A stretch of DNA of 44,315 nucleotides from Paludibacter sp. Its GTDB lineage: Bacteria; Bacteroidota; Bacteroidia; Bacteroidales; Paludibacteraceae. The position numbers and the translations under genes are program-made. The stretch covers positions 1 through 44,315 of the forward strand of contig JAAFGX010000026.1 of NCBI GenBank assembly GCA_010365115.1, in the 5' to 3' direction. The notes under the pieces are model-generated. The model saw only the letters and a program-made list of their open reading frames with translations, searched no databases and was not told the DNA's origin. Shown one piece after another: positions 43,713-44,315 of the stretch. Numbering within the stretch: the first letter of the stretch is position 1; every line of letters begins with the position of its first letter.

Positions 43713-44013
43713 AAAAATGATGAATAATTAATATTAGAAACCTCAAGTGTATTGACAAACAGTATAGAAATTGATTAATATCAATAAAATAATTATACAA
43801 TTCTACTTTTAACCTTTTTACTAAAAAGTTCATTTTTTGCAAATTTACAATTTTTATTTATATCAAAAAGTCAAAAGAAGAAATCTAAATTTCAAAAATA
43901 CTGTAAAATTAAAACCAGTTACATTGAAATAAAAGCTTGAATATCATATATTCGAGTAAACTTGTACGCTTGTATAATTGTTTGAAACAACATACATTTC
44001 AAGATTTGAATAT
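43713..44013. other. Intergenic region before the immunity-gene fragment
   Basis: About 300 nt of strongly AT-rich sequence. Apart from the possible second lysS -7 box near 43838-43850 and a palindrome GAATATCATATATTC (around 43939), nothing recognisable. No gene seen. Confidence 0.4.
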
Positions 44014-44181
44014 ATGAGAGATAAACGATTTGTTGCTGAGCATCGCGGCGGACTACTTAAAAAAGAGCAACACAAACAATTAATCAGTTGGGCGATATGC
44101 TGCGCTGAACATGTTTTGCCGCTTTTTGGGAAGGACATGAATGAACGTCTGAGAAACGTTTTATACCAACTGTACATTTAA
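44014..44181 (+). pseudogene. 5' fragment of a putative immunity protein (Imm-5-like)
   Basis: 55 residues starting MRDKRFVAEHRGG. RFVAEHRGGLLKKEQHKQL, WAICCAEHVLPLF and ERLRNVL match the N-terminal part of the putative immunity protein family, which is normally about 150-200 residues. The frame stops soon after ERLRNVL inside an inverted repeat (44174-44205), so the gene is truncated. No toxin gene is seen in the window. The ATG at 44014 is preferred to an upstream TTG. Confidence 0.6.
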
Positions 44182-44205
44182 AACAGTCCAATCTGTTTTA
44201 AATGT
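44174..44205. repeat. 13-bp perfect inverted repeat at the truncation point
   Basis: ACATTTAAAACAG (44174-44186) and CTGTTTTAAATGT (44193-44205) with a 6-nt loop. The loop and its edge (AGTCCAAT, 44185-44192) are complementary to ATTGGACT at 44302-44309, so the sequence could fold into a larger structure or mark a mobile repeat. The stop codon of the immunity fragment lies in the left arm. Confidence 0.7.
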
Positions 44206-44231
44206 CTACTGTTGTTAATTTCGATTGCAAA

Positions 44232-44245
44232 TTCCGCCTGCGGAA
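44232..44245. repeat. REP-like palindrome
   Basis: TTCCGCCTGCGGAA, 6-bp arms around CT. It shares the core CCTGCGG with the palindrome at 44279-44293. Such GC-rich palindromes in AT-rich flanks are typical of REP-type elements. Confidence 0.6.
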
Positions 44246-44278
44246 GGCTTTCAAACAAATAGTACAATTAGACATACT

Positions 44279-44293
44279 TGCCTGCGGCAGGCA
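44279..44293. repeat. REP-like palindrome
   Basis: TGCCTGCGGCAGGCA, 5-bp arms around GCGGC, close to the right edge of the window. Related to the palindrome at 44232-44245; together they may form a two-unit REP element. Confidence 0.6.
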
Positions 44294-44315
44294 GGGTCGA
44301 CATTGGACTATATTG

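Noticed and set aside
43944..44177. Minus-strand open frame opposite the immunity fragment
   Set aside because: It is the complement of the plus-strand frame, which matches a known family; the minus-strand product shows no family features.

Overview
The window is a piece of a Bacteroidetes chromosome, most likely order Bacteroidales (inference). Signs: promoters with the Bacteroidetes -7 box TAnnTTTG instead of E. coli -10 boxes; almost no Shine-Dalgarno sequences; families typical of the phylum (DUF4296, DUF4834, DUF2490, cysteine-poor DksA/TraR, long IleS); and AT-rich microrepeats at gene borders. Nearly all of it is chromosomal housekeeping sequence. I see no phage, transposase, CRISPR array or rRNA.

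Region 1 (1-1900) has a tRNA-Arg(CCG), an aldolase-type TIM-barrel protein and an AroQ-type chorismate mutase, all on the minus strand. Region 2 (1900-16000) is one functional unit: assimilatory sulfate reduction plus all the enzymes that make its cofactor siroheme, except a recognisable separate chelatase. CysD/CysN make APS, an APS-type CysH makes sulfite and CysJ/CysI make sulfide. HemA, HemL, HemB, a HemC-CobA-HemD fusion and a CysG-N type dehydrogenase make siroheme for CysI. No genes of the branch to protoheme are present. The tetrapyrrole enzymes are unusually short; the HemC part lacks the whole domain that normally carries the dipyrromethane cofactor cysteine.

The main discovery is regulatory. 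The four promoters of region 2 (cysJ, DUF2061-cysG-hemA, hydrolase-hemCD-hemB-hemL, cysD-cysN-cysH) share one layout: a dyad ATACC-N8-GGTAT centred 57-58 bp upstream of the -7 box, and a weaker second dyad centred exactly 35 bp upstream of it and abutting the -33 element. The divergent cysJ and DUF2061 promoters share a single central dyad at equal distance from both. This predicts a dedicated activator and a regulon that includes a DUF2061 membrane protein and an RBBP9/YdeN-type hydrolase.

Region 3 (16000-21800) has htpG, with a possible sigma-54-like promoter, then a tightly overlapping five-gene envelope operon: two exported proteins, a VTC (polyphosphate polymerase-like) protein, a DUF4956 membrane protein and a DUF2490 outer-membrane protein. 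Region 4 (22000-32300) has an unrecognised helical protein, pnp, an unknown lipoprotein, dacB, birA, a DUF4834 protein, metF, a tocopherol cyclase-like protein and an SDR oxidoreductase. Region 5 (32300-43700) is a minus-strand run: a NicO-like permease, a frameshifted amidohydrolase relic, a DUF4296 lipoprotein, lspA, a DksA-like protein, ileS, pgi, gpsA and lysS. The right edge (43700-44315) holds a truncated immunity-protein gene followed by several inverted repeats.
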